Source: Xanthomonas hyacinthi (GTDB lineage Bacteria > Pseudomonadota > Gammaproteobacteria > Xanthomonadales > Xanthomonadaceae). From it: a stretch of DNA of 64,000 nucleotides. Of this stretch, positions 48,838-57,094 are shown one piece after another. The stretch spans positions 2,239,001 to 2,303,000 of the forward strand of contig NZ_CP043476.1 of assembly GCF_009769165.1 (NCBI RefSeq), read 5' to 3'. Made by a program: the position numbers and the translations under genes. Every line of letters starts with the position of its first letter. The stretch's first letter is position 1. Below the pieces are notes generated by a model, which worked only from the letters and a program-made list of their open reading frames with translations, did no database searches and was not told the origin of the DNA.

Positions 48838-49239
48838 ATGCCATTGCGCGCGGTGAATCCGCCTGGCTCCAACATCCCGGGTATCTCCCAATGCGTCATC
48901 GTCGAGGGCGGTCGGCTCGTGTTCCTCTCGGGCCACGTGCCGATGTTGCCCGACGGCTCAGTGGCCGGACCCGGATTGGAAGCCCAACTCGTCCAGGTAT
49001 TTGAGAACCTGAAGGTTACGCTCACCGCGGCCGATACGGATTTCGGCAGCGTTGCACGCCTCACCATCTACGTGCGCGAGTACCGGCCAGAACAGCTGGT
49101 GGCCATTCGGGCGATACGCGACCGCTACGTCGATCCGGGACGTCCGCCGGCCAGTGCTTTAATCGGCGTTGCGACGCTTTTTCATCCGGACGTGCTCGTC
49201 GAAGTGGACGCAGTGGCTGCACTGCCACCGAGCGTTTAG
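48838..49239 (+). CDS. RidA/YjgF-family protein, atypical at the catalytic arginine
   Basis: 133 residues of the Rid (YjgF/YER057c/UK114) fold: VFLSGHVPMLPDGSVAGPGL, QVFENLKVTLTAADTDFGSV and YRPEQLVAIRAIRDRYVD match the family's usual landmarks. Canonical RidA enzymes hydrolyse reactive imines and enamines using an Arg in a PARS-type motif; here the corresponding stretch reads RPPASALIGVATL, apparently without that Arg. It may therefore belong to the Rid4-Rid7 type groups with other roles. GAAAGGA lies 6-7 nt upstream of ATG 48838. Repeat copies C and D bracket the gene in the same orientation. Confidence 0.83.
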   Translation: MPLRAVNPPGSNIPGISQCVIVEGGRLVFLSGHVPMLPDGSVAGPGLEAQLVQVFENLKVTLTAADTDFGSVARLTIYVREYRPEQLVAIRAIRDRYVDPGRPPASALIGVATLFHPDVLVEVDAVAALPPSV

Positions 49240-49690
49240 CCGCTCCTCTGAAATCCGGCGGAGGCGGAACACGGCAGCTTGTATCGCGCCGCGCGTGCGA
49301 TCGAGATCGAACAATTTGCGCTGAGCCGCCCCGCGGAGTGCCATCGCCGCATCACCACGTCGGCAGCGCTACCACATGCTCCTCCGCGCACGCATCGTGG
49401 GCATCAAAGGGGCCAGAAGCATTAAAGGGGCCAGAAGCATTAAAGGGGCCAGAAGCATTAAAGGGGCCAGCGGAAATATCCACTTCAACCGCATATTTCC
49501 TCCGGCCCCTTTTTCGCCGCCTTTTTCGCCGGCTGTCGCCGATTGCGGCGTCGGCATCGCCTGTGCGGTCTTTGCCGGCATGGCCGCCATCGCCACGATG
49601 GCGGCCACTGTCGACCGGGTCCGCGTGTCGGAGGCGAACCCGTCGCGGTTCGGCGCTATGCTGCGTGTCATTGCCTGGACGCCGAGCACG
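49240..49690. other. Gap between the RidA-like gene and yceH, partly filled by repeat copy D
   Basis: 451 bp. Positions 49240-49395 show no gene I can name. 49400-49526 is repeat copy D. 49527-49690 is GC-rich and probably carries the yceH promoter; in-frame ATGs upstream of 49691 read through the repeat and are not credible starts. Confidence 0.5.
49400..49526 (+). repeat. Composite hairpin/tandem repeat, copy D
   Basis: Four tandem 18-bp units AAAGGGGCCAGAAGCATT (the first begins CATCAAAGG) lead into the hairpin. Left arm AAAGGGGCCAGCGGAAATAT at 49459-49478, loop CCACTTCAACCGC at 49479-49491, right arm from 49492 (ATATTTCCTCCGGCCCC). Two CCTTTTTCGCC units follow. Orientation is the same as copy C. 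Confidence 0.88.
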
Positions 49691-50341
49691 ATGACCGACA
49701 CTTCCGCACCTCCCGTTCTCTCCGCCGTCGAGGCGCGTGCGCTGGGCTGCCTGATTGAAAAAGAGGCCACCACGCCGGATGCGTATCCGCTCACGGTCAA
49801 TGCGACGGTGGTGGCGGCTAACCAGAAGACGTCGCGCGAGCCGGTGCTGTCGCTGAGTCCGGGCGATGTGCAGCATGCGCTGCGCCAGTTGGAAGGGCGC
49901 GGGCTGGCGCGGCAGCAGTTCTCTTCGCGCGCGGTGCGCTACGAGCATCGCTTGGCGGCGGCGTTGGATCTGACCCAGCAGCAGGTGATCCTGATCGGGC
50001 TGCTGTTGCTGCGCGGTGCGCAGACGGCGAACGAGCTGCTGGCGCGGGCCGAGCGCATGGCGCGTTTCGCCGATGCCGAGGACGTGCGGCACCAGTTGGA
50101 GCGGCTGGCGCAGCGCCAGTTGGTGCTGCAGTTGCCGCGCGCCAGTGGCCAGCGCGAGGATCGCTACATGCATTTGCTCGGCGGGCCGGTCGATGCGGAG
50201 GCGCTGGCCGCTGCGTTCAGGCTGCGCCCGGCGGCGTCCGGCAGCGACGAACTTGAAGCCCGCGTGCAGGCGCTGGAGGCCGAGCTGGCGGAGCTGCGCG
50301 CGATCGTGGCCGGACTGCAGGCGAACAACGGCGCGGAGTGA
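49691..50341 (+). CDS. YceH (DUF480) family protein
   Basis: 216 residues. [20 protein letters not shown], then [19 protein letters not shown] and the two-winged-helix body ([38 protein letters not shown]) are the standard YceH family pattern. The C-terminus is a coiled-coil ([20 protein letters not shown]). Proteins of this family are of unknown biochemical function; the paired winged helices suggest DNA or protein binding. The ATG at 49691 starts exactly at the family's usual N-terminus. Confidence 0.88.
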   Translation: MTDTSAPPVLSAVEARALGCLIEKEATTPDAYPLTVNATVVAANQKTSREPVLSLSPGDVQHALRQLEGRGLARQQFSSRAVRYEHRLAAALDLTQQQVILIGLLLLRGAQTANELLARAERMARFADAEDVRHQLERLAQRQLVLQLPRASGQREDRYMHLLGGPVDAEALAAAFRLRPAASGSDELEARVQALEAELAELRAIVAGLQANNGAE

Positions 50342-50398
50342 TGCACGCGCCGCCGTCGGCAACAGGCCACGGCGGTTGTGGTGGGGCGGCGCATGCCA

Positions 50399-53300
50399 TC
50401 AGCTTCCGGCATCCGCGCGCCGAGACAGTCCGATCCGGCTTTCCGCCATCGCCTGTTCGCGCTCGGAATGCGTGTGCGCGCCAGCGCTTCCCTGCTGCGC
50501 GGACTCCAGGCTCGGCGTCCGCAGGTCCTGGGGCGACAGGGCGAATGGCAGCTGCGCCGGGACGATTTGCTGGTCGTCCGCGTCGCTGCTGCGTGCCGAT
50601 GCGCTTTGCGCATGCAGTTGCGCGGCGTCGGCGCGGGGCGAGGGCGGACCGAACTGCGAGGATCGGGCGATGCCCTGTCGCCCAATCATGCGCACGCCGT
50701 CCAGCGGCAGCGATGGTTGCAACGCGCGGCTGCCCGCCTCCAGTACCTCGGCTCCCTGGATCCGGTCGTAGAGGCCATAACGGAACTGGATCTCCGCCTC
50801 GAACAGTTGATGCGAGGTGCCGGCGCTGGTGGAGAGATTGATAAACGGCAATCCCACCCGGTGCGCGACCGGATTGGCGTCCGTGTTGTGCACGGCGATG
50901 GCGGCAAGGCGATACAGATCCGGCGACTTGCGGGTCTTGTCGAGCACCGCATGCCAGTCCATGCCGGCGGCGACGGGCGCTCCGAGCGCGGCCGCCTGTT
51001 GCTCGCCCGCCTTGGCCGCGAGCGCGTCGTTGATGGCGGTCAATGCCTGCGGCCGCATTTCGAAGATGAAGCGAACCTGGTTGACGTTGGGGATATCCTT
51101 GAACCGGCGCAGCACTTCGTTCAGGCCGGGGACCTGCCGACGCAGGGCGGCGACGTCTCCGATCTGCGATCCCAATCCGACATGGCCCAGCGCATGGGTC
51201 ACGATCGCGTCCAGCGATTCGCGTCCGAACAGGTTGAGTTCCAGGCGCGCGCCCGGGATGAGCCGGGCGCGATGCTGCGCCGCCAGCGTCTCCTCCAGCC
51301 GCATCTCGTGCAGCATCTGCAACAGGTCTGCGCGCGCGCTCTCCGAGCGCGAGTGCCATAGCGAACCAGCCGCGGCCAGCGTCGCGGCCTGGGCCTGCTG
51401 CCGCTGCAGCCGCAACGTGGCGCCGTCGAGCACGTCGCGGGCTTCGATGGCATGGGCTCGCTCGCCCTGGATGCGCAGGATCGCGTGCTGAAGGAAGGCA
51501 ATGCGTTCGCTGGGCGTGGGCGGATAGTCCAGCGAATCCAGTTCGGCGGCGCCTTCGGGAAACGCCTTGGCCAGGAAACCGGCCATCTGTTCCCAGCTGG
51601 CGGCGGTGATCGGACTCGCCGCTTTGGCATCCAGCGTTCGCTTGTAGCTGGCGGTGCCGAGCGCCATCCCGTCCGGCGTATCGCCTAGTGCGGCGTCGAG
51701 CGGCAGTTGCACGTCGCCGGAGGTGGCGCGAATACCGGCGAGTTGCAGGTTGCCGGCACCGGTGAGGGCGCTTATGAGATGACGAAAGACCGTGCCGAAC
51801 GCGCTGGCCACGCCAGCGCCGGCGGTCAGGTTGATGCCGGCGTCGATGCTGAAATCGGCGCGGCCCTGGAATTCCAGGCCGATGATGTCGGTCCAGGCGT
51901 GATCGAGGTGCAGCTCCATCTCGTTCCAGTGCACGCCGGCCTGCCAGGTGGCGCCGGCGGTCGCGCTGGCGGCCGCCGTACTGCGCCGATTGCCTGCGCT
52001 CGGAGCCGCCGGGTGCGCGCTATCGGGCGCCGGCTTCTGCGTGCCGTAAGTACGGCTGTATGCGGCGCCCGCGGTCGGCAAGCTCAGCGTCGCGGTGGCG
52101 CTGAGGTTGGTCTCGAACAGGTCCAGGCCGATCGAGCCCTGGTGCACGCCTGCGCGCAGCAGCTTGGTGGTGTCCGCGTCGTGGCGATCGAACAACAGCC
52201 GGGCGAATTCGGGAATCGTGGACGGAGCGAGGATGACCGCCGCGCCCACGCCGTGCTGGTAGGTCCCGGCCATGCCGAGGCTGCCGGCACCGCCCCAGGA
52301 GAGCGCCGCCGTGGCTCCCGAGGACTTGGATGCGTAGAGCGGCAAACTCGTGAAATCGGGATCGAAGTCGATCTTCACCCCGGATGTTCCGGAAACGCTG
52401 GCTTTAGCGTGACGCACGAAGAACGCCACCAGCCCGGCGTCGGTGTCCTTCGAATCGCCGATACGCTCCACCCCCAGGGCATGGATGGCTTCGCCGCCGA
52501 CACCGAGGCTGACCGGATTGATCTGGGTCCATAGCGGGTACCCGATCGAGCCGCGCACCTCCGCCGCCGTGGAGGCGACGGAGAAGAACGTGCTGCGGTT
52601 GAACAGATCCTGCAGCAGGTCGGCCATGCGCGCGGCCATCTCGTCGGGCGCGGCGTCGCGCGGCAATCCCAGGCTCTTGAGCAGTTGCAGGCGCCGCGCC
52701 GTCCCCGGCGCGGCGACTTGCTCGCGGAAGGTGGTCACGACATCGTCGAAGGCTTCCAGTTCCTGCCAGGAGGACAGGCCCAGCTTGGACAGGGGGCGTA
52801 GTGCGGAGGCCTGCTGGCGGTCTTCGGCCTGCCGCAGCGCCTGGGCATTGTCGGTACGCAGCAGCGCGTCGTACTCGACCAGGCTGCCGAGCACGCAGGC
52901 GGTGCGCAGCGCGTGCGGTGCGCCGCCGCCGCCGCTTGCACCCAGCGCGTCCGCGGGCAGGACAACGCCTGCGGCGCGCAACCGGCGGCTGACCTTGCCC
53001 AGTTCAAGCAGAAGTCCGGCTTCCTGTACGGACAAGGTTGCGGGCCGCCCCGTCGCAGCGGCAGCCAGCGCCTGCAGACAGTCGTCCACGGCCGGCAGCA
53101 CGTCGTTGCGATCGCGCACAGCGACGCGGTCGATCGCGGCCGACGCGACCGAGCGTGCACGGCGCCAGAGTTCCGCGGCGCGATAGCTGGCCGTGGAGGC
53201 GCGCGCTGCCGCGGTTCCGTCCGCGGGCCAAGAGAAGTCGGGCGCAATCGCGCGTTCGCGGATGCCGATCTTGCGCAGGTCGCGCAGCAAGGCACCGAGC

Positions 53301-55741
53301 TCGGCCTCGCGCATCTGCAGCAACCGATCGCACTGCGCTGCCGAGAGTTCGACGGGCCGAACCGGCTGCGGTCCCACCGCGGAGGCCACACGCACCTCAG
53401 CCAGGATCGCCAGCTCCGGCAACAGGCGGGATGCGCCGGCATGCGTCCGTTGCGCCTCGTCCCGGAAACGCAGCAGGCGCCGATCCTGCGCGGTCTGCGG
53501 CACCGCGATGCCCACCGTCTGCGCCATGGCCCGACCGGCGGAAAGCGATGCGTTGCCGAGCGTCCTGGCCATGCTGCCGGCCTGGGCCTTGGCCGTCTCG
53601 GCGAACACTTGGACAGTGGAGCGTGCGGACAGCGGGTCGGTGGAGGTTGCGCCCAACAGGGTGGTGGTCACCGATGCATCGTGATGCTGCGTGCGGATGC
53701 GACTGGCCTGCTGCGCATTGAGGATGGCATTGGTCCCCGACTGGGTTCCCGGCGCGGCCGACTCGTCCTGCGCCGGCTCGGGCGCCACGCGCGAGGCTTG
53801 CCGCGTGCCATCGGCTGCGGTCATTGGCGGCAGCAGCGCATGCCATCGGTCATCCAGCTGCAGCTGCAGCTGTCCGCTGCGCGTGCTGCGCAGCGACGTT
53901 GGCCGCGCCGCCGCCGGCAAGGCCAGCGGCATCTCGCGCCAGGCGTCGTCGGCCACGTGCTGCAAGAGCCGGATACGGCCGTCATCGGCCCGGTCGAGCG
54001 CGTGCAGGCTGTCATCCAGCCCTATCGCGATCGCCATCGGGCGGTGCAGCCCTTTCAGTTCATGCGCAGGATGCCCGCGGCGGATGAGGTGCAAGGTGTC
54101 GGAGGCGGACAGCACCGCCACGCTGCGGTCGGCGTGGACCGCCAGTTGCTTCACCGGTGCGTCGAAGCTCGCGATCTGCGTGGCGTCCACATGCAGTTGA
54201 TCGGGGGCGATGGCGAGCGGTCCACCCGAGGGGTGGCTCGGCTCGGCATTGGCCGGCAACCACGTGGTTCGCCCTCCCAGGTTCAGTTCGACCAGGCGCC
54301 GTTGCTCGTCCAGCAGCGCAAAGGCCGGGCGGCGGTCGACGAAGCCGAACGGACTGGTCAGCAATGCGTCCACTCCCGTCAGCGGCTCGCCGTTACGCAG
54401 CGTCAGGCGGTCCCACGCCTGCTCCGGCGCAGGCTGATAGTGCAGCACGCCGTCGACGTGCCCCAGGCGGGCATGTCCATCGAGCAGCACGTGCGCGCGC
54501 ACCGCGCTTTCCGCCGGCGCATGCAGGCCTTCGGCATGGATCAGCAGCAGCGGCTGGTCGAGCAGGTAGGCCGGGCGGAATTCCGTCGTCCCTGGCGGGC
54601 GCTGCAGTAGCGCACGGCGGCCGGCTTGCCGTTCCAAGAGCAAATGCACGGTGCCATCGACGGCCAAACCCATGCGGGTGACCGCCCAGCCGTCCTGATG
54701 ACGCCTGCCTTCCGGCAGGTGCATGCGCCGTGCCTGGATCGCGCCGTGGCCGCGCAGGTCGGCGTGGTAGACGCGGCCCTTGTCGTCGAGAATCAGCGCT
54801 TCGTGCGCGGATGCGCCAGGCAACGGCAGCAGGTCGACCGGCTGCGCGGGACTGGGTTCGAAATCATTGCCTCCAGGGACCGCACGCCAGAGCTGCAGCG
54901 GACGCCTGGCCGCCGGATCGGCAAGCGGCGACAGCACGCCGTCGTGCAGCACCAGCGGCGTGCCGCTGGCATCGATGCGTAGCACTCCCGCGGCAGGAGC
55001 CGCCGCGATCGGCGCCATCGATGCCGCGGCCGACTGCGCGCGCCACAGCTGGCTGTCATGCACGTAGACCGCGCCGTCGGCTTGCCGGCCGATCATGCGC
55101 AGCGCGGGCGCGCGATCCATGCCGAGCGGACGCAGCGGCGTCCAGCGGCCGTCTGCGCCGGCCAGGTGCAAATGGCCGGCGCGTTCGATGAAGGCGCAAC
55201 CGTCGGCCCCCTGCCAGATGCCGGTCAGCAGCCCGATGGGCGGCGCTGCAAGCTGGGCGGCGATCCGCTCGGCAGTGGGCGCCGGGCCGGCATGCACCTG
55301 CAGCTCCGGATCCACCGTCAGCGCCGCGACCAGCAGGCCCGGGCACGAAGTGAAGAACGCTTCGTTGCGCGGCGCCTGCGGGTCGCGCGCGTCGGCGACA
55401 TAGCGCAGCAGCCGACCACCGTCGCCGAGGCTGGACTCGCTGTGGACTTTTGCGCGGCGCGCCAGCCATGCATCGAGCGCGCGCGCAAGCTGCCGGGCGC
55501 CCGGGGCGCCAGCATGCGCGCGCGCGCGCCGGCCAGCCAGGGTGGCCTGGGTCTGCAATTGCAGAGCCTGCTCGCCGGCGCGGCGCGTCGAGATCCTGCT
55601 GGGCCGAACCGGGAGTGCCGCCGGGTTCTGGGGGTGGGCGAGGGCGTCCGCCGCAGGTTCGTCGCAACCGCCCGGCGGCTGCGCCTGCGCTGCGGCAGCC
55701 GATGCCGTGGACGGGGTTCCAAGCGGCGGCAATTTAGGCAT
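50399..55741 (-). CDS. AvrE/DspE-family type III secreted effector
   Basis: 1780 residues, the size of AvrE, DspE, WtsE and Xanthomonas AvrE-like effectors. An unstructured N-terminus (MPKLPPLGTPSTASAAAAQA) suits a type III export signal. Residues about 130-680 look like the family's beta-propeller (PLAIAPDQLHVDATQIASFD, SLHALDRADDGRIRLLQHV). Two WxxxE motifs, WQELE (near 993) and WNEME (near 1272), are present, as in AvrE-family members where they matter for virulence. The C-terminal half also carries family-like glycine-rich strands (SWGGAGSLGMAGTYQHGVG). These effectors act inside plant cells. The frame is intact. A perfect PIP box lies 550 bp upstream. I found no DspF/AvrF-type chaperone gene next to it. 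Confidence 0.8.
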   Translation of the reverse strand: MPKLPPLGTPSTASAAAAQAQPPGGCDEPAADALAHPQNPAALPVRPSRISTRRAGEQALQLQTQATLAGRRARAHAGAPGARQLARALDAWLARRAKVHSESSLGDGGRLLRYVADARDPQAPRNEAFFTSCPGLLVAALTVDPELQVHAGPAPTAERIAAQLAAPPIGLLTGIWQGADGCAFIERAGHLHLAGADGRWTPLRPLGMDRAPALRMIGRQADGAVYVHDSQLWRAQSAAASMAPIAAAPAAGVLRIDASGTPLVLHDGVLSPLADPAARRPLQLWRAVPGGNDFEPSPAQPVDLLPLPGASAHEALILDDKGRVYHADLRGHGAIQARRMHLPEGRRHQDGWAVTRMGLAVDGTVHLLLERQAGRRALLQRPPGTTEFRPAYLLDQPLLLIHAEGLHAPAESAVRAHVLLDGHARLGHVDGVLHYQPAPEQAWDRLTLRNGEPLTGVDALLTSPFGFVDRRPAFALLDEQRRLVELNLGGRTTWLPANAEPSHPSGGPLAIAPDQLHVDATQIASFDAPVKQLAVHADRSVAVLSASDTLHLIRRGHPAHELKGLHRPMAIAIGLDDSLHALDRADDGRIRLLQHVADDAWREMPLALPAAARPTSLRSTRSGQLQLQLDDRWHALLPPMTAADGTRQASRVAPEPAQDESAAPGTQSGTNAILNAQQASRIRTQHHDASVTTTLLGATSTDPLSARSTVQVFAETAKAQAGSMARTLGNASLSAGRAMAQTVGIAVPQTAQDRRLLRFRDEAQRTHAGASRLLPELAILAEVRVASAVGPQPVRPVELSAAQCDRLLQMREAELGALLRDLRKIGIRERAIAPDFSWPADGTAAARASTASYRAAELWRRARSVASAAIDRVAVRDRNDVLPAVDDCLQALAAAATGRPATLSVQEAGLLLELGKVSRRLRAAGVVLPADALGASGGGGAPHALRTACVLGSLVEYDALLRTDNAQALRQAEDRQQASALRPLSKLGLSSWQELEAFDDVVTTFREQVAAPGTARRLQLLKSLGLPRDAAPDEMAARMADLLQDLFNRSTFFSVASTAAEVRGSIGYPLWTQINPVSLGVGGEAIHALGVERIGDSKDTDAGLVAFFVRHAKASVSGTSGVKIDFDPDFTSLPLYASKSSGATAALSWGGAGSLGMAGTYQHGVGAAVILAPSTIPEFARLLFDRHDADTTKLLRAGVHQGSIGLDLFETNLSATATLSLPTAGAAYSRTYGTQKPAPDSAHPAAPSAGNRRSTAAASATAGATWQAGVHWNEMELHLDHAWTDIIGLEFQGRADFSIDAGINLTAGAGVASAFGTVFRHLISALTGAGNLQLAGIRATSGDVQLPLDAALGDTPDGMALGTASYKRTLDAKAASPITAASWEQMAGFLAKAFPEGAAELDSLDYPPTPSERIAFLQHAILRIQGERAHAIEARDVLDGATLRLQRQQAQAATLAAAGSLWHSRSESARADLLQMLHEMRLEETLAAQHRARLIPGARLELNLFGRESLDAIVTHALGHVGLGSQIGDVAALRRQVPGLNEVLRRFKDIPNVNQVRFIFEMRPQALTAINDALAAKAGEQQAAALGAPVAAGMDWHAVLDKTRKSPDLYRLAAIAVHNTDANPVAHRVGLPFINLSTSAGTSHQLFEAEIQFRYGLYDRIQGAEVLEAGSRALQPSLPLDGVRMIGRQGIARSSQFGPPSPRADAAQLHAQSASARSSDADDQQIVPAQLPFALSPQDLRTPSLESAQQGSAGAHTHSEREQAMAESRIGLSRRADAGS

Positions 55742-56253
55742 TTTCTTGCGTCCATCGATCTAGGGGCAGACCAGGCGGAAGATCAAGCAAGCGAGGACGA
55801 TCATCCCGCCGAATCGGTGCCGGCAGCGGCATAACCTGCGCCGGGGAATCGAATTGACTGCCGTGGACGCAATTCGCAGGGCCGGTAGGATCGGATCCCG
55901 GTGCATGCGCGATTGCGGTGGTTCTGCGGCATCGAAATGTACAGACGCATTCGCTGCGAGGTTGCATCGGCCAGGCGCGCACGAGACGGCGATGTCCGCG
56001 GCGGATGGCCTCGACGGCTCGGTCGAGGCCGCCGATCGGCCGGCAATCGTCGCTTCCGCCTGCCACGCCACGCAGCCCGTCCGGCGCACCCGCCGGTCGG
56101 CGCTCCGCTCTGGCGCGCATGCTGCCATTCCTGCTCATGCGCACGTGCCTTATTCTGTCGGAGCCATCGTAAAGGTCCAATCCGGATGAAAGGCGCGTAA
56201 TGCACTGCGCACAAATGCATTTCGCACAAAGGAAAACTCTATCCAATGCGATG
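55742..56253 (-). other. Long leader between the PIP-box promoter and the effector start
   Basis: About 510 nt lie between the predicted -10 element and the effector ATG. All minus-strand frames were inspected for a small acidic chaperone of the DspF/AvrF type and none was seen. Short GC-rich frames here have no homology I can recognise. The start of the effector is supported by GGACGCAAGAAA before ATG 55741. Confidence 0.5.
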
Positions 56254-56315
56254 ACTGTAGGCCGTGGCAGTTGCCCTCCATGGCTGAAAGGCGAAGACGC
56301 GATGCCAAAGGCGAA
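56254..56315 (-). promoter_or_regulatory. Plant-inducible promoter: perfect PIP box with -10 element
   Basis: On the minus strand TTCGC-N15-TTCGC occupies 56315-56291 with both halves perfect. It is followed after 31 nt by TACAGT (56259-56254), which fits the YANNNT -10 element. The known consensus is TTCGB-N15-TTCGB-N30-32-YANNNT, bound by HrpX in Xanthomonas. The only long gene downstream is the AvrE-family effector. Confidence 0.8.
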
Positions 56316-56399
56316 TTCGCCGCGGGCATCCGCATGAGGGAAAACGCAGTTGCTTGGATCGGCCGCGCCCAGGTCCACGCCGGCCCGGCTGAGCAGGGT

Positions 56400-56668
56400 G
56401 GTGGCCTGCAGTGCGTCCAATGCGGCAGGCGGCGGGGCGGCGGCGATCGCCGCCAGCGCCGGATACCGCGCCGGATGCGCGGCAAAGCGGCGCCGCCACA
56501 GCATGTCGGTCACCACCAGGGGGTGAACGTGCCCGGCAGCGAGCCGAAGAAGGCGCCGCGCGTCAGCGCCAGCGCATCCTCCGGCAGCGTCGCCGCCGCC
56601 GCGGACACGCGCTCGTTCATCCATTGGTTGTGGCGCGCACGCAAGTGCAGCGCGTGCAGGCGGCCCAT
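56400..56668 (-). pseudogene. DinB-family protein remnant, frameshifted
   Basis: From ATG 56668 the sequence reads MGRLHALHLRARHNQWMNER, then TLPEDALALTRGAFFGSL, the start of small DinB/DfsB-like proteins, but hits a stop after GTFTPWW. Homology resumes in another frame as HPLVVTDMLWRRRFAAHPAR and YPALAAIA, then fades. The C-terminal half is missing. The start lies 4 bp downstream of the GNAT remnant stop, so the two were once an operon. Confidence 0.6.
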
Positions 56669-56671
56669 GGC

Positions 56672-56925
56672 TCAGGCCGGCGCCGCGGCCGGCGCAGGCA
56701 GGTCGCGGGCATACAGTTCGACCGCGTGCGCACCGGCAGCGATCCGCACGCGGCCTTGCGCGGCGAAGCCCAGTGCCTCCAGCAGCCGCGTCGAGCGCGC
56801 ATTGCGCGGCAACACGATCGCACACAGGCGCAGCAGCGCCAGCGTGTCGCGCGCATGCGCCAGCAGCGCCGGGGTCGCTTCGCACGCGTAGCCATGGTCC
56901 TGGTGCGCCTGCAGCAGGTGCGGCG
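56672..56925 (-). pseudogene. GNAT acetyltransferase C-terminal remnant
   Basis: The frame encodes HGYACEATPALLAHARDTL, LRLCAIVLPRNARSTRLLEA and LGFAAQGRVRI, the acetyl-CoA-binding and final strands of GNAT N-acetyltransferases, ending at TGA (56672-56674). No GNAT-like N-terminal half is found upstream in any frame; the sequence before about 56925 is unrelated. It is best regarded as a decayed gene. Confidence 0.6.
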
Positions 56926-57094
56926 CAGCAGGCGTTGACGATCCTGGTGCCGCGTCTGCGGCGAAGACAGGTGCGTCAGCGCGAAGCGGAACCTGTGGCA
57001 TCCGGCGCCGGTGCCGCCGCGCTTACGACCGCCGACCGATGCAAGCCAACGTGTGGTTAACAGCTTCACACGCGGTGTCGGTATTCTGGCGCCC

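Noticed and set aside
48480..49010. Small proteins encoded within repeat copies C and D (reading KGP/KGA repeats)
   Set aside because: All frames simply translate the palindromic repeat; there is no ribosome site or conserved product.
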